A DNA stretch of 64,000 nucleotides from G965220305 sp965220305 (lineage in GTDB: Bacteria; Chloroflexota; Dehalococcoidia; Lucifugimonadales; UBA3495), in contig OZ244817.1 of assembly GCA_965220305.1 (NCBI GenBank), positions 620,001 to 684,000 of the forward strand. Reading direction: 5' to 3'. Below are positions 8,783-15,857 of this stretch, piece by piece; position 1 is the stretch's first letter; each line of letters starts with the position of its first letter. Both the position numbers and the translations under genes were made by a program. The notes under the pieces were generated by a model. That model did not search any database and was not told the DNA's origin. It saw only the letters and a list, made by a program, of their open reading frames with translations.

Positions 8783-9751
8783 GTGAACGACCAGGAAAAG
8801 ACCATAAAAGCTTTTCTGATTGACCACGACGGCCTTCAGTGTGGTGGGTGCGATGTTCCAATAGCACATCCCGACCAACTTGTATTAGACCATCAAACGC
8901 CAAAGGCAGATGGTGGGAGTAACGCATTGCACAATCGCATCCTGCTGTGCCGCCGGTGCAACAGCCGGAAAGGCGCTAGATTCACCATCACAGGGCTGCG
9001 CGAACAAAATAAGAAGGATGGGATAGGTCCAAGCCCCCTTGATGTTAAAGCCTCTGTGAAAACTAAGCGGGCGTGGTACGAGCGTCCAAATGACTGCCCG
9101 CCGGGGATAGACCGGCGGGCGAACCCGGCGGCCCAGGGTCTGGGCGGCTTCCCCGACTCCGGAGGACGCCGCCGGTTCCTGATTGATGTATGCAAGGATC
9201 TGGGCCGTGATGAACTTTTCGTGCTGCTGGTGCTGGAGCAGGGAGCCAACATCAAGTCCGGATGGGTCACGGGTCCGAGGGGTTGGAATATCACCCGAAA
9301 GACCCTGGCGGACATGTGCCGCAGCAGCCGGGGTTTTGTGGACGCCGCCATCCGCAGCCTCCGGAAGCGGGGATACCTGGAGGTGGTCCGGAACGGCCCT
9401 ACCAGGATGGGGTCCAACTTCCGGCTGCTAGACCCTGGCGGACATGTGCCGCAGCAGCCGGGGTTTTGTGGACGCCGCCATCCGCAGCTTCCAGAAGCGG
9501 GGATACCTAGAGGTGGTCCGGAACGGCCCTACCAGGATGGGGTCCAACTTCCGGCTGCTTTTGACGCCAGGCTGACAGAGGAACAGAGCGCACAGGCTCG
9601 CATGATGTGGAGGATCCCACCGCCCGGCCGGGTGATTGACGAGGACCGCATTTATTGTTGCGAGGAGTGCGGGAGGGAAGTCCAGTACCCTGCAAGTCTG
9701 TACAGCGACGGGCGGTGTGCGAACCACACCAGTAGGCCCTTTGCCGAGTAG
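8783..9751 (+). CDS. HNH endonuclease with winged-helix domain, carried by the inserted element (322 aa)
   Basis: The first ~75 residues are a textbook HNH domain: CGGC, then LDHQTPKADGGSNALHNR with the catalytic His, then LLCRRCNSRKG. A winged-helix DNA-binding segment follows (RFLIDVCKDLGRDELFVLLV through ITRKTLADMCRSSRGF to KRGYLEVVRNGPTRMGSNFR). An AGGAGGTG at 8767-8774 supports the GTG start. From 9430 on, a 130-bp tandem duplication shifts the frame, so the second copy is read out of frame, followed by a Cys-rich tail (CCEECGREV). Without the duplication the winged-helix frame would stop shortly after RLLLTPG. The protein is therefore a probable fusion of the ancestral product with an unrelated or downstream frame. 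Confidence 0.8.
   Translation: MNDQEKTIKAFLIDHDGLQCGGCDVPIAHPDQLVLDHQTPKADGGSNALHNRILLCRRCNSRKGARFTITGLREQNKKDGIGPSPLDVKASVKTKRAWYERPNDCPPGIDRRANPAAQGLGGFPDSGGRRRFLIDVCKDLGRDELFVLLVLEQGANIKSGWVTGPRGWNITRKTLADMCRSSRGFVDAAIRSLRKRGYLEVVRNGPTRMGSNFRLLDPGGHVPQQPGFCGRRHPQLPEAGIPRGGPERPYQDGVQLPAAFDARLTEEQSAQARMMWRIPPPGRVIDEDRIYCCEECGREVQYPASLYSDGRCANHTSRPFAE
9300..9559 (+). repeat. 130-bp tandem direct duplication inside the HNH gene
   Basis: Bases 9300-9429 are repeated at 9430-9559 with only a few substitutions (for example cctccgg against cttccag). The unit length is not a multiple of three, so the duplication changes the reading frame of the HNH/winged-helix gene while leaving it open. Confidence 0.93.
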
Positions 9752-9764
9752 CAGTCAAGAGGTT

Positions 9765-9788
9765 TGGGTAATCAAGTATATAATTCCC
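9765..9788 (-). repeat. Right terminal inverted repeat of the HNH element
   Basis: Exact reverse complement of 8693-8716 and immediately followed by the second copy of ATAATTTA at 9789-9796. Confidence 0.92.
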
Positions 9789-10003
9789 ATAATTTAGCTA
9801 CTGTCGATGTCCGCCAGATTTACCGTGTAATCGGCAGTATCTCCATGACCGGGGTTGACAAGGCTTTAAGACATACCTTGGGCCTCTACAAAGACAGAGG
9901 AATGGAGACGGTCGGATTGACGGGTCAAACCCAAGGCCGGCATAATGGCGGCAACGGAAACTCAACCCTTCACAACAGCGAACCATACGGCAGGAGTGAA
10001 TAC

Positions 10004-11281
10004 ATGGCAGCAACAGTCAAGAGGCGGCAACTGGGACGCCCAGTGTCAATCGTCGGGGTGGGTATGTCCCAGTTCGGAGCCTTCCCAGGCCACGCCAGTC
10101 GAGACCTGTTTGTCGAGGCCTTCCAGGACATGCGGGCCAACCTAGACCAGGGCATTGAAGTCGAAGACATCGAGTGCGGGTACATCGGCAACGCCTCGTC
10201 GGACCTGTTCGAGGGGCAGATGCACACTGCCCCCATCATCGCCGACTGGCTGGGAATGACCCCGGCCCCCCTGACCCGGATAGAGAACGCCTGCGCCAGC
10301 AGCGGCAGCGCCCTCCGCGAGGGGGTGATGGCCATCGCCTCCGGTATGTATGACGTCGTGCTGGTAGGTGGGGTCGAGAAGATGACCGACCTCCCCACCG
10401 AAGGGGTCACCGACGTACTGGCCGCCGCCGCCGACGGGTTCTACGAGGTGCCTGTCGGGCTCACCTTCCCGGGCATATACGGGGCATTGGCCAAGGCGCA
10501 CATGGACCGCTACGAAACCAATCTCAGCCACCTGCTCAAGGTGGGCATCAAGAACCACAACAACGGGGCCCTGAATCCCAAGGCCCAGTTCAACGTCACC
10601 ATTCGGGACCTGATGGAGCGGCGCAAGGCCCGGGCCGAGCAGCAGGGTCAGCCGGTACCCGACTGGCAGGACGAAATGGACTTCTTGAACGACGCCCGGG
10701 CCAACCCCTGGATTGCCTGGCCCCTACGGCTGTACGACTGCGCGCCCATTACCGACGGGGCCACCTGCGCCCTGTTGGTTGCGTCGGACATAGCCACCAG
10801 CTTCACCGACAAGCCGGTGCATATCGTGGGCACGGGACAGGCCACCGGCAGGGCGCTGCATGACGCCGACGAGTTGACCTCTTTGGCCGCCGCCAAAGCC
10901 GCCGCCGCCCAGGCCTACGCCATGGCCGAGGTGACCCCCGAGGACATCCAGGTGGCGGAGGTCCACGACTGTTTCACCATCGCCGAGATTATTGCCACCG
11001 AGGACCTGGGCTTCTTCGGCCCCGGCGAGGGCCCCCGGGCCGTTGACGAAGGCCGCACGGCCTTGAACGGAGACAAGCCTATCAACACTTCCGGCGGGCT
11101 GAAATCCAAGGGACATCCGGTGGGGGCCTCCGGCGTGGGCCAGGTTATTGAGATGTTCCACCAACTGCGGGGCGAAGCCGGCCCACGGCAGGTCCCCAAC
11201 TCCAACCTGGAAGTGGGCCTGACCCACAACGTCGGAGGTACCGGCGGCACTTGCGTGGTAAACATCCTTCGGAGGGGCTAG
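10004..11281 (+). CDS. Thiolase / acetyl-CoA acetyltransferase family protein (425 aa)
   Basis: Thiolase-fold enzyme: the nucleophile loop ENACASSGSA supplies the acyl-accepting Cys, EVHDCF gives the first active-site His, and GHPVGASG is the C-terminal signature. It would cleave or form beta-ketoacyl-CoA. ATG 10004 follows AGGAG (9992-9996) at good spacing. The frame stays open upstream to 9764, but that extension is the relict MazF tail and should not be counted. It is followed eight bases later by a DUF35 OB-fold/zinc-ribbon protein, the standard partner of SCP2-type thiolases, with which it probably forms a complex. Confidence 0.9.
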   Translation: MAATVKRRQLGRPVSIVGVGMSQFGAFPGHASRDLFVEAFQDMRANLDQGIEVEDIECGYIGNASSDLFEGQMHTAPIIADWLGMTPAPLTRIENACASSGSALREGVMAIASGMYDVVLVGGVEKMTDLPTEGVTDVLAAAADGFYEVPVGLTFPGIYGALAKAHMDRYETNLSHLLKVGIKNHNNGALNPKAQFNVTIRDLMERRKARAEQQGQPVPDWQDEMDFLNDARANPWIAWPLRLYDCAPITDGATCALLVASDIATSFTDKPVHIVGTGQATGRALHDADELTSLAAAKAAAAQAYAMAEVTPEDIQVAEVHDCFTIAEIIATEDLGFFGPGEGPRAVDEGRTALNGDKPINTSGGLKSKGHPVGASGVGQVIEMFHQLRGEAGPRQVPNSNLEVGLTHNVGGTGGTCVVNILRRG

Positions 11282-11289
11282 GAGGGATC

Positions 11290-11706
11290 ATGACTAGCGC
11301 AGAGGCCCGGGAATTCACAGCGGCATCCTTCAACGCCTATCTGAAAGAAGGCAAATTAATGGGGGTGCGTTGTCGTGCTTGCGGCACGCTGGCGGCGGAG
11401 CCACGGCCCATGTGTCCTTCCTGCCACGGTGGTGACGTGGAATGGCACCAGTTCAGCGGCAAGGGCCAACTGACCACCTTCACCTGCATTTCCGTAGTGC
11501 CGGTAGCCATGGGCGAGCAGGGATTCGGGCGCAACAACCCCTACTGTTCCGGCGTCGTTACCCTGGAGGAGGGCCCCAGGATTAGCGCGCGTATCGTCGG
11601 CGTCGACGCGGCCAACCCTCAGAACATCCAGTCCGGGATCGAGCTGGTGCTTAGCCTGGATGACTTGGACGAGGAAAGGCCCGCCTTGGCTTTTAGCCCT
11701 GCCTGA
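11290..11706 (+). CDS. Zn-ribbon/OB-fold (DUF35) acyl-CoA-binding partner protein (138 aa)
   Basis: Begins with a short helix and a zinc ribbon (CRACG ... CPSCHG, about residues 30-50) followed by an OB-fold with GKGQLTTFTCI, the standard DUF35 layout. Such proteins bind CoA substrates and pair with thiolase-like proteins. GGAGGG at 11281-11286 overlaps the thiolase stop and gives a tight coupled start at 11290. The gene is at the end of this operon, with a terminator hairpin right behind it. Confidence 0.88.
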   Translation: MTSAEAREFTAASFNAYLKEGKLMGVRCRACGTLAAEPRPMCPSCHGGDVEWHQFSGKGQLTTFTCISVVPVAMGEQGFGRNNPYCSGVVTLEEGPRISARIVGVDAANPQNIQSGIELVLSLDDLDEERPALAFSPA

Positions 11707-11731
11707 CGACTCTTACTTGCGGTGATGCAAA

Positions 11732-11769
11732 AAGCGACGCCCGAGGAATCCCTTCCCCGGGCGTCGCTT
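11732..11769. terminator. Bidirectional rho-independent terminator
   Basis: A perfect 12-bp stem, AAGCGACGCCCG against CGGGCGTCGCTT, with a 14-base loop. It is preceded by an A-run and followed by acgtttt, so it can stop both the plus-strand thiolase/OB-fold transcript and the converging VOC gene. Confidence 0.85.
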
Positions 11770-11873
11770 ACGTTTTCGGGCGACTCCTGACAGCCTATTG
11801 CCATCAGCTTCAACGGCGGGTCCCGTGCCGTAGAAGGGGCATCCCCCAGTCGGTTTACCTGTTGCGACGAGGG

Positions 11874-12299
11874 CTAATCAAATCCGCGAGTACCGATCCA
11901 TCCGGTCTGGGAAACGTCAATCATCTCGCCGTTTGGACCTTCGTACTTGGTCTCCACGTTCTGGGTGCGGGGGCCGCCCATGCCGGCGTGCAGGGCGTGG
12001 TTGACCTCTTCCATGGGCATGGAGTTGGCGGCAGCCAGCCTCGCCTCAATCTCCTCCAGACTCTCGACCTCGAACCCGATGTGGTGGATGCCTTCCCAGT
12101 CCTTACCCCGCTCCCCGGCTACGGCGTCGCTCTGGAAGTCCAGTATGGCCATGTTCACGTTGCCGTCACTGAGCATGTAACCCCTGGCGTTGGCGCTTTC
12201 CAGTTTGGCGACTTCGCGGAGTCCGAAAACCTCGGAATAGAATTTAGCGGTCTTCTCGGCATCGTTGGTGGCGATGGCTATGTGCTTAATCTGGGGCAT
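11874..12299 (-). CDS. VOC family protein, methylmalonyl-CoA epimerase/glyoxalase-like (141 aa)
   Basis: MPQIKHIAIATNDAEKTAKF begins a two-module vicinal-oxygen-chelate fold; His6 is the expected first metal ligand, and HHIGFEVESLEE opens the second half. GGAGGAAT directly upstream supports the ATG. The length fits lactoylglutathione lyases and methylmalonyl-CoA epimerases. A GMGGPRTQNVETKYEGPNGE stretch is not part of the epimerase signature I know, so I leave the reaction open. It converges on the thiolase operon and shares its terminator. Confidence 0.8.
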   Translation of the reverse strand: MPQIKHIAIATNDAEKTAKFYSEVFGLREVAKLESANARGYMLSDGNVNMAILDFQSDAVAGERGKDWEGIHHIGFEVESLEEIEARLAAANSMPMEEVNHALHAGMGGPRTQNVETKYEGPNGEMIDVSQTGWIGTRGFD

Positions 12300-12412
12300 C
12301 TTTATTCCTCCCTCGGCTCTAATTAAGTTTGAACCATTGGCACAGGGGCGAACCGTTTAGTGACCCAACCATATCACGTTTGGTGGGAGTTCGCTACCCA
12401 CTTGCCGTGTTG

Positions 12413-12579
12413 GGCAGGGCAAACGCATTCTAATTTGAAGCCACAAATTGGCAGAAATATTTTGCGAGAATCGGCTCCGGCTTGAGAGATTCGGAAAAAT
12501 TCCAAGCAAGAGTTGCGTCGGTTGCCCAATGACAAAGGTTCAACCGCAACCTCCGATTTTAGAATGCGTTTGCCCTGCC
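12413..12579. repeat. Short palindromic repeat unit with 20-bp inverted ends
   Basis: GGCAGGGCAAACGCATTCTA at 12413-12432 is the perfect reverse complement of 12560-12579. The unit is about 167 bp and carries no gene, so it behaves like a miniature inverted-repeat element. Confidence 0.8.
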
Positions 12580-12741
12580 GTGTTGGGCAGGACGATTGCA
12601 AAGTCCCTCCATACAGCGGACTATGCCCCCAACCCGTCTTTCCCGCGAAAGCGGGAATCCACAGTTCCAACCTTGGAGTCCTGCCATAACCGAGCGGACG
12701 GCGCGAATCGAACAACTTTGCACGGGCCCTGCCGTGTTGGG

Positions 12742-12905
12742 CAGGGCAATCGCATATAAGGCGGCCTGGAAGGTACGCCGACGAGAGTTAGGTTCCGTAC
12801 CTAGCATGATGGCCAAATGCGGTGGGGCGATTGACGGACCCAAGCTCTGGACTCCCGCTTACTCGGGAATGACGGGGGTCCCGGGGTGATAACGCGATTG
12901 CCCTG
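12742..12905. repeat. Second palindromic repeat unit, ends GGGCAATCGC / GCGATTGCCC
   Basis: Starts with a hairpin CCTGCC-gtgttg-GGCAGG and GGCAATCGCATA near 12742 and ends with GCGATTGCCCTGCC at about 12892-12905. An imperfect hairpin (actcccgcttactcgggaatga) lies inside. The termini match those of the repeat at 54999-55083. Confidence 0.65.
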
Positions 12906-12984
12906 CCACATCGGCCCAATTGGATGAAACTCCCTGGCCGTGTTAAACTTATTGAGACCTGAGAAACGACCGGAGGACTAGACG

Positions 12985-14148
12985 ATGACGGTACCCGCCA
13001 AGATGAAGTTCGGAGTTTTCATGGCCCCCTTCCACCGGGTGGGAGAAAATCCGACATTGGCGCTGGAGCGAGACCTGGAATTGCTTCAATGGCTGGATAC
13101 CTTGGGTTTCGACGAAGCCTACGTCGGCGAGCACCACAGCGCCGGGTGGGAAACCATAGCATCCCCGGAAGTGTTCATCGCCACCGCCGCCGAGCGCACC
13201 CGCCATATCCGTCTGGGCACCGGCGTAATCAGCCTGCCGTACCACCACCCCTACATGGTCGCCAACCGGATGGTCCTGCTGGACCACCTCACCCGGGGCC
13301 GGGTAATCCTGGGGGTGGGCCCAGGCGCGCTGGCCTCCGACGCGCTGATGCTGGGTATCGACGCCTCCCGTCAGCGGGAAATGATGGACGAGTCCCTGGG
13401 GGTAATCGTTCGATTGATGGAGGACCCGGAACCCTACACCCACCATAGCGATTGGTTCCAGCTCAACGAAGCTACGCTGCAACTGCGTCCCTACCAGGAC
13501 CCCTACGTGCCGGTGGCAGTGGCCTCGGTGCAGTCTCCGGCGGGTGTGACCCTGGCGGGCAAGCATGGGGCCTCGGTAATATCCCTCAGCATACCCCGGG
13601 ACACCATCCGGTCCACCAGCTTGAAGCAGCTTTGGAGCATCGCCGAAGAGACTGCCGCCGAGCACGGCAAGACCATGAAGCGTGAGAACTGGGGGTTGTC
13701 AGTGGGCTTGCATCTGGCCGAGAGCCGCAAGGAAGCTATGGATGACATTCGGCTGGGTTCGAGCCGTGTAGTTACCGAATACTTCGGGGAGACCCTGGGC
13801 AACCCGGTCCCCGACGTGCCCTCCGATCAGATAGTTGATTTCATGGTTGACAACAACCAATGGATAGTCGGGACTCCCGACGACTGCATCGAGGGAATCA
13901 ACCGATTGCAGGAACTCAGCGGTGGCTTCGGAACCCTGATGATTCGAGTGGAAGATTGGGCTCCTCGGGACAAGATTTTCCGCAGCTACGAGCTACTGGC
14001 CCGGTATGTCATGCCCCAGTTCCAGGGCAGCCTGGTGGGAATCCAGACTTCCAATCAGTGGGCCAGTGAGAAGCGAGAGGCCTTGCAGACCAACCGGGTA
14101 GCCGGTCTGCGAGCTGCGGACCAGGCTTACTACGGCCCCCGCAAATAG
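12985..14148 (+). CDS. LLM-class flavin-dependent monooxygenase, luciferase/limonene-monooxygenase-like (387 aa)
   Basis: Bacterial luciferase-like TIM barrel using reduced FMN and O2. Typical segments are present: DEAYVGEHHSAGWE (about 43-56), RTRHIRLGTGVISLPYHHPYMVANR and RVILGVGPGALASD. GGAGGA sits at proper distance from ATG 12985. Its size and the EHHSAGWE motif recall limonene 1,2-monooxygenase-type members, which oxidise terpenes or other hydrophobic compounds, but the substrate is not readable. It needs a flavin reductase, and none is adjacent. It forms the oxidative arm of the local catabolic gene set, although it is separated from it by repeats. Confidence 0.85.
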   Translation: MTVPAKMKFGVFMAPFHRVGENPTLALERDLELLQWLDTLGFDEAYVGEHHSAGWETIASPEVFIATAAERTRHIRLGTGVISLPYHHPYMVANRMVLLDHLTRGRVILGVGPGALASDALMLGIDASRQREMMDESLGVIVRLMEDPEPYTHHSDWFQLNEATLQLRPYQDPYVPVAVASVQSPAGVTLAGKHGASVISLSIPRDTIRSTSLKQLWSIAEETAAEHGKTMKRENWGLSVGLHLAESRKEAMDDIRLGSSRVVTEYFGETLGNPVPDVPSDQIVDFMVDNNQWIVGTPDDCIEGINRLQELSGGFGTLMIRVEDWAPRDKIFRSYELLARYVMPQFQGSLVGIQTSNQWASEKREALQTNRVAGLRAADQAYYGPRK

Positions 14149-14200
14149 CCGTGTAGGGCGTACTGGCCCGCTATTCATAGAGTACATCCCGTCACTGTAG

Positions 14201-14243
14201 CAGATACAGCGCAGACCACTGGGCGCTGTATCTGTTTTGTTTT
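14201..14243 (+). terminator. Rho-independent terminator after the monooxygenase
   Basis: CAGATACAGCGC (14201-14212) pairs perfectly with GCGCTGTATCTG (14223-14234) and is followed by ttttgttttt. Confidence 0.88.
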
Positions 14244-14411
14244 TGGAGCAATTGCCCTGACTGGGCGCCGCGCCGCACAAGCTAGGGTCCAGATAAAGCA
14301 TTGGCCGCCCCGTTATTCTCCGGGCCGGCGGCCGGTGGCCCACATGCTACAACGGCGATGCCCACGTAAACCGGCAGCAGACCCATTCATCTATTCCAGC
14401 GAGGTTTAGCT

Positions 14412-15857
14412 ATGAGAAAGACCAAGATCATCGCCACTATTGGTCCATCCTCCCGGGACCCGGATACCCTGGAGCGACTGATTGCCGCCGGAATGGATTG
14501 CGCTCGACTGAACTTCTCCCACGGAACCCTGGAAGAACACCGGGAGGTTATTCACAACATCCGGCACCTGTCGGCCAGGCAGGGAAGGCCCATATCCATC
14601 CTACAAGACCTGGGGGGCATCAAGCTCCGCCTGGGGCACATGAACGAACCAGTGCAACTCAACCACGGAGATTCGGTCCTCATTGTGCCCGAGGAAAGGT
14701 CCACCCAGCCCTACGTGCTGCCCTTCCCGCAACCCAATGCCCTCAAGAACCTGGGGCCGGGCGACCTGGTGTTTGTTTCCGACGGCACGGTTTGCCTTGA
14801 GGTCCATGAGACCACCAAGGACCTGGAAATAAGGACCAGGGTCCGCAACGGGGGTATCCTTTCCTCATACAAGGGGGTCAACCTTCCCGGAATACCCATT
14901 GACCTGCCGGTGCTGACGGAAGACGACAAGATAGCCCTTCGGTTCGGGGTAGACGAGGAGGTAGACTGGGTCGCCCTGTCCTTCGTCCGGACCGTAGAGG
15001 ACGTGAGATACGCCAAGGCCTTCTTGAACAGCATCGGCAGCAAGGCGCCCATCATGGCGAAACTGGAAAGGGGCGAAGGAATAGACAACATTGACTCCAT
15101 TCTGGAAGAGGTCGAAGGCATAATGGTGGCCCGGGGCGACCTGGGAGTGGAAATCCCCATGGAGCGGGTGCCCGTGGTACAGAAGGAGTTGGTACGGAAG
15201 GCCAACCATGCCGCCAAGCTTTCCTGCATCGCCACCCAAATGCTCCGCTCGATGGTCGTTTCCCCAACCCCCACCCGAGCCGAAATTTCAGACCTTGCCA
15301 ACGCTGTCTTGGACGGCTGCGATTCCATCCTGCTGTCCGACGAGATAGCGGTGGGACAATACCCGGTGGAGGCCGTCAGGATGGCCGATGTCAGCCTCCG
15401 GGAAGGGGAGAAAATCTACCCTTACTACAAAGACTTCAGCACCGGCGACCGTACCCAAGCTATAGCGGCCAGCGCCAGCAGGTTGACCAAGGACCTGGAC
15501 TCCAAGCCCATTGTGATTACCAGCACCGGACGGGCCGCCTTTGAGGTCTCCCGGTTCCGACCGGAAAACGACATTCTCGTTTTCGCCCACGAAGAGTCGG
15601 TATTGCGCCGGCTTTGCCTGGGCTGGGGCCTGCACCCGGTGGGGGTGTTGCCCCCGGAGCGGGATATAGCCAAGATGGTTTCAATGTTGGTTAACAAGTC
15701 CCTGTCCACCGGCCTGGTGGCCGACAGCGATATCGTAACCATAATCCACGGTTTTCTGACGGGCGTTTCTGGGACGACCAATACCCTCCAGGTGCTGGAC
15801 CTTCAGGAATATCTGGCCCGGCCGGAAGCCCTCCAAACTGAACCGGCGCAGCGATGA
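14412..15857 (+). CDS. pyk: Pyruvate kinase (481 aa)
   Basis: Glycolytic enzyme converting phosphoenolpyruvate plus ADP to pyruvate plus ATP. The N-terminus MRKTKIIATIGPSSRDPDTL and LNFSHGTLEEH are diagnostic. IMAKLERGEGIDNIDSIL carries the catalytic Lys, MVARGDLGVEIP the metal/substrate loop, and PTRAEISDLANAVLDG the barrel end; the C-terminal domain is complete. One oddity is that the canonical LSGETA after this motif reads LSDEIA. The stop overlaps the start of the next gene (ATGA), so the two are co-translated. Confidence 0.93.
   Translation: MRKTKIIATIGPSSRDPDTLERLIAAGMDCARLNFSHGTLEEHREVIHNIRHLSARQGRPISILQDLGGIKLRLGHMNEPVQLNHGDSVLIVPEERSTQPYVLPFPQPNALKNLGPGDLVFVSDGTVCLEVHETTKDLEIRTRVRNGGILSSYKGVNLPGIPIDLPVLTEDDKIALRFGVDEEVDWVALSFVRTVEDVRYAKAFLNSIGSKAPIMAKLERGEGIDNIDSILEEVEGIMVARGDLGVEIPMERVPVVQKELVRKANHAAKLSCIATQMLRSMVVSPTPTRAEISDLANAVLDGCDSILLSDEIAVGQYPVEAVRMADVSLREGEKIYPYYKDFSTGDRTQAIAASASRLTKDLDSKPIVITSTGRAAFEVSRFRPENDILVFAHEESVLRRLCLGWGLHPVGVLPPERDIAKMVSMLVNKSLSTGLVADSDIVTIIHGFLTGVSGTTNTLQVLDLQEYLARPEALQTEPAQR

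Larger units (their letters stand above)
8693..9788 (+). mobile_element. 1,096-bp inserted element with 24-bp perfect inverted ends, HNH/winged-helix cargo
   Basis: The ends 8693-8716 and 9765-9788 are perfect 24-bp inverted repeats (starting GGGAATTATATAC). The element is flanked on both sides by the identical 8-bp sequence ATAATTTA (8685-8692 and 9789-9796), which reads as a target-site duplication inside the mazF-type gene. The single long gene inside (8783-9751) encodes an HNH nuclease domain plus a winged-helix segment, with no recognisable DDE, HUH, serine or tyrosine transposase. Eight-base duplications are known for IS66-, IS256- and IS1595-like elements, so it may be moved in trans by such an enzyme, or the HNH protein may be involved. 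No second copy was noticed in the window. Confidence 0.9.
8426..9886 (+). pseudogene. MazF/PemK-type endoribonuclease toxin, split by an inserted element
   Basis: The 5' part (8426-8692) encodes a typical MazF/PemK core: AYKRGDVVLALFPHSSSRRA, KPRPALVV and VIVSMITSRLF, up to SVVMTDNL. The frame then enters the inserted element and stops at 8719. After the element (from 9789) the same frame resumes with LATVDVRQIYRVIGSISMTG and ends around HTLGL, the classic MazF C-terminus. Removing bases 8693-9788 plus one copy of the 8-bp repeat restores a continuous toxin. The restored frame then runs without a stop into the thiolase gene, so the toxin stop had probably already been lost. MazF proteins cleave mRNA at short motifs; this one should be inactive. 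Confidence 0.85.
12300..12984. other. Repeat-rich intergenic region
   Basis: No convincing gene. It contains at least two palindromic repeat units with inverted ends (12413-12579 and 12742-12905), three copies of a short CCTGCC-gtgttg-GGCAGG hairpin, and the hairpin core TTCCCGCGAAAGCGGGAA near 12641. GGAGGA at about 12970 is the ribosome site of the following monooxygenase. Confidence 0.7.

Noticed and set aside
9764..10003. N-terminal extension of the thiolase frame
   Set aside because: It is the relict MazF C-terminus plus linker; the thiolase has its own ribosome site and ATG at 10004.
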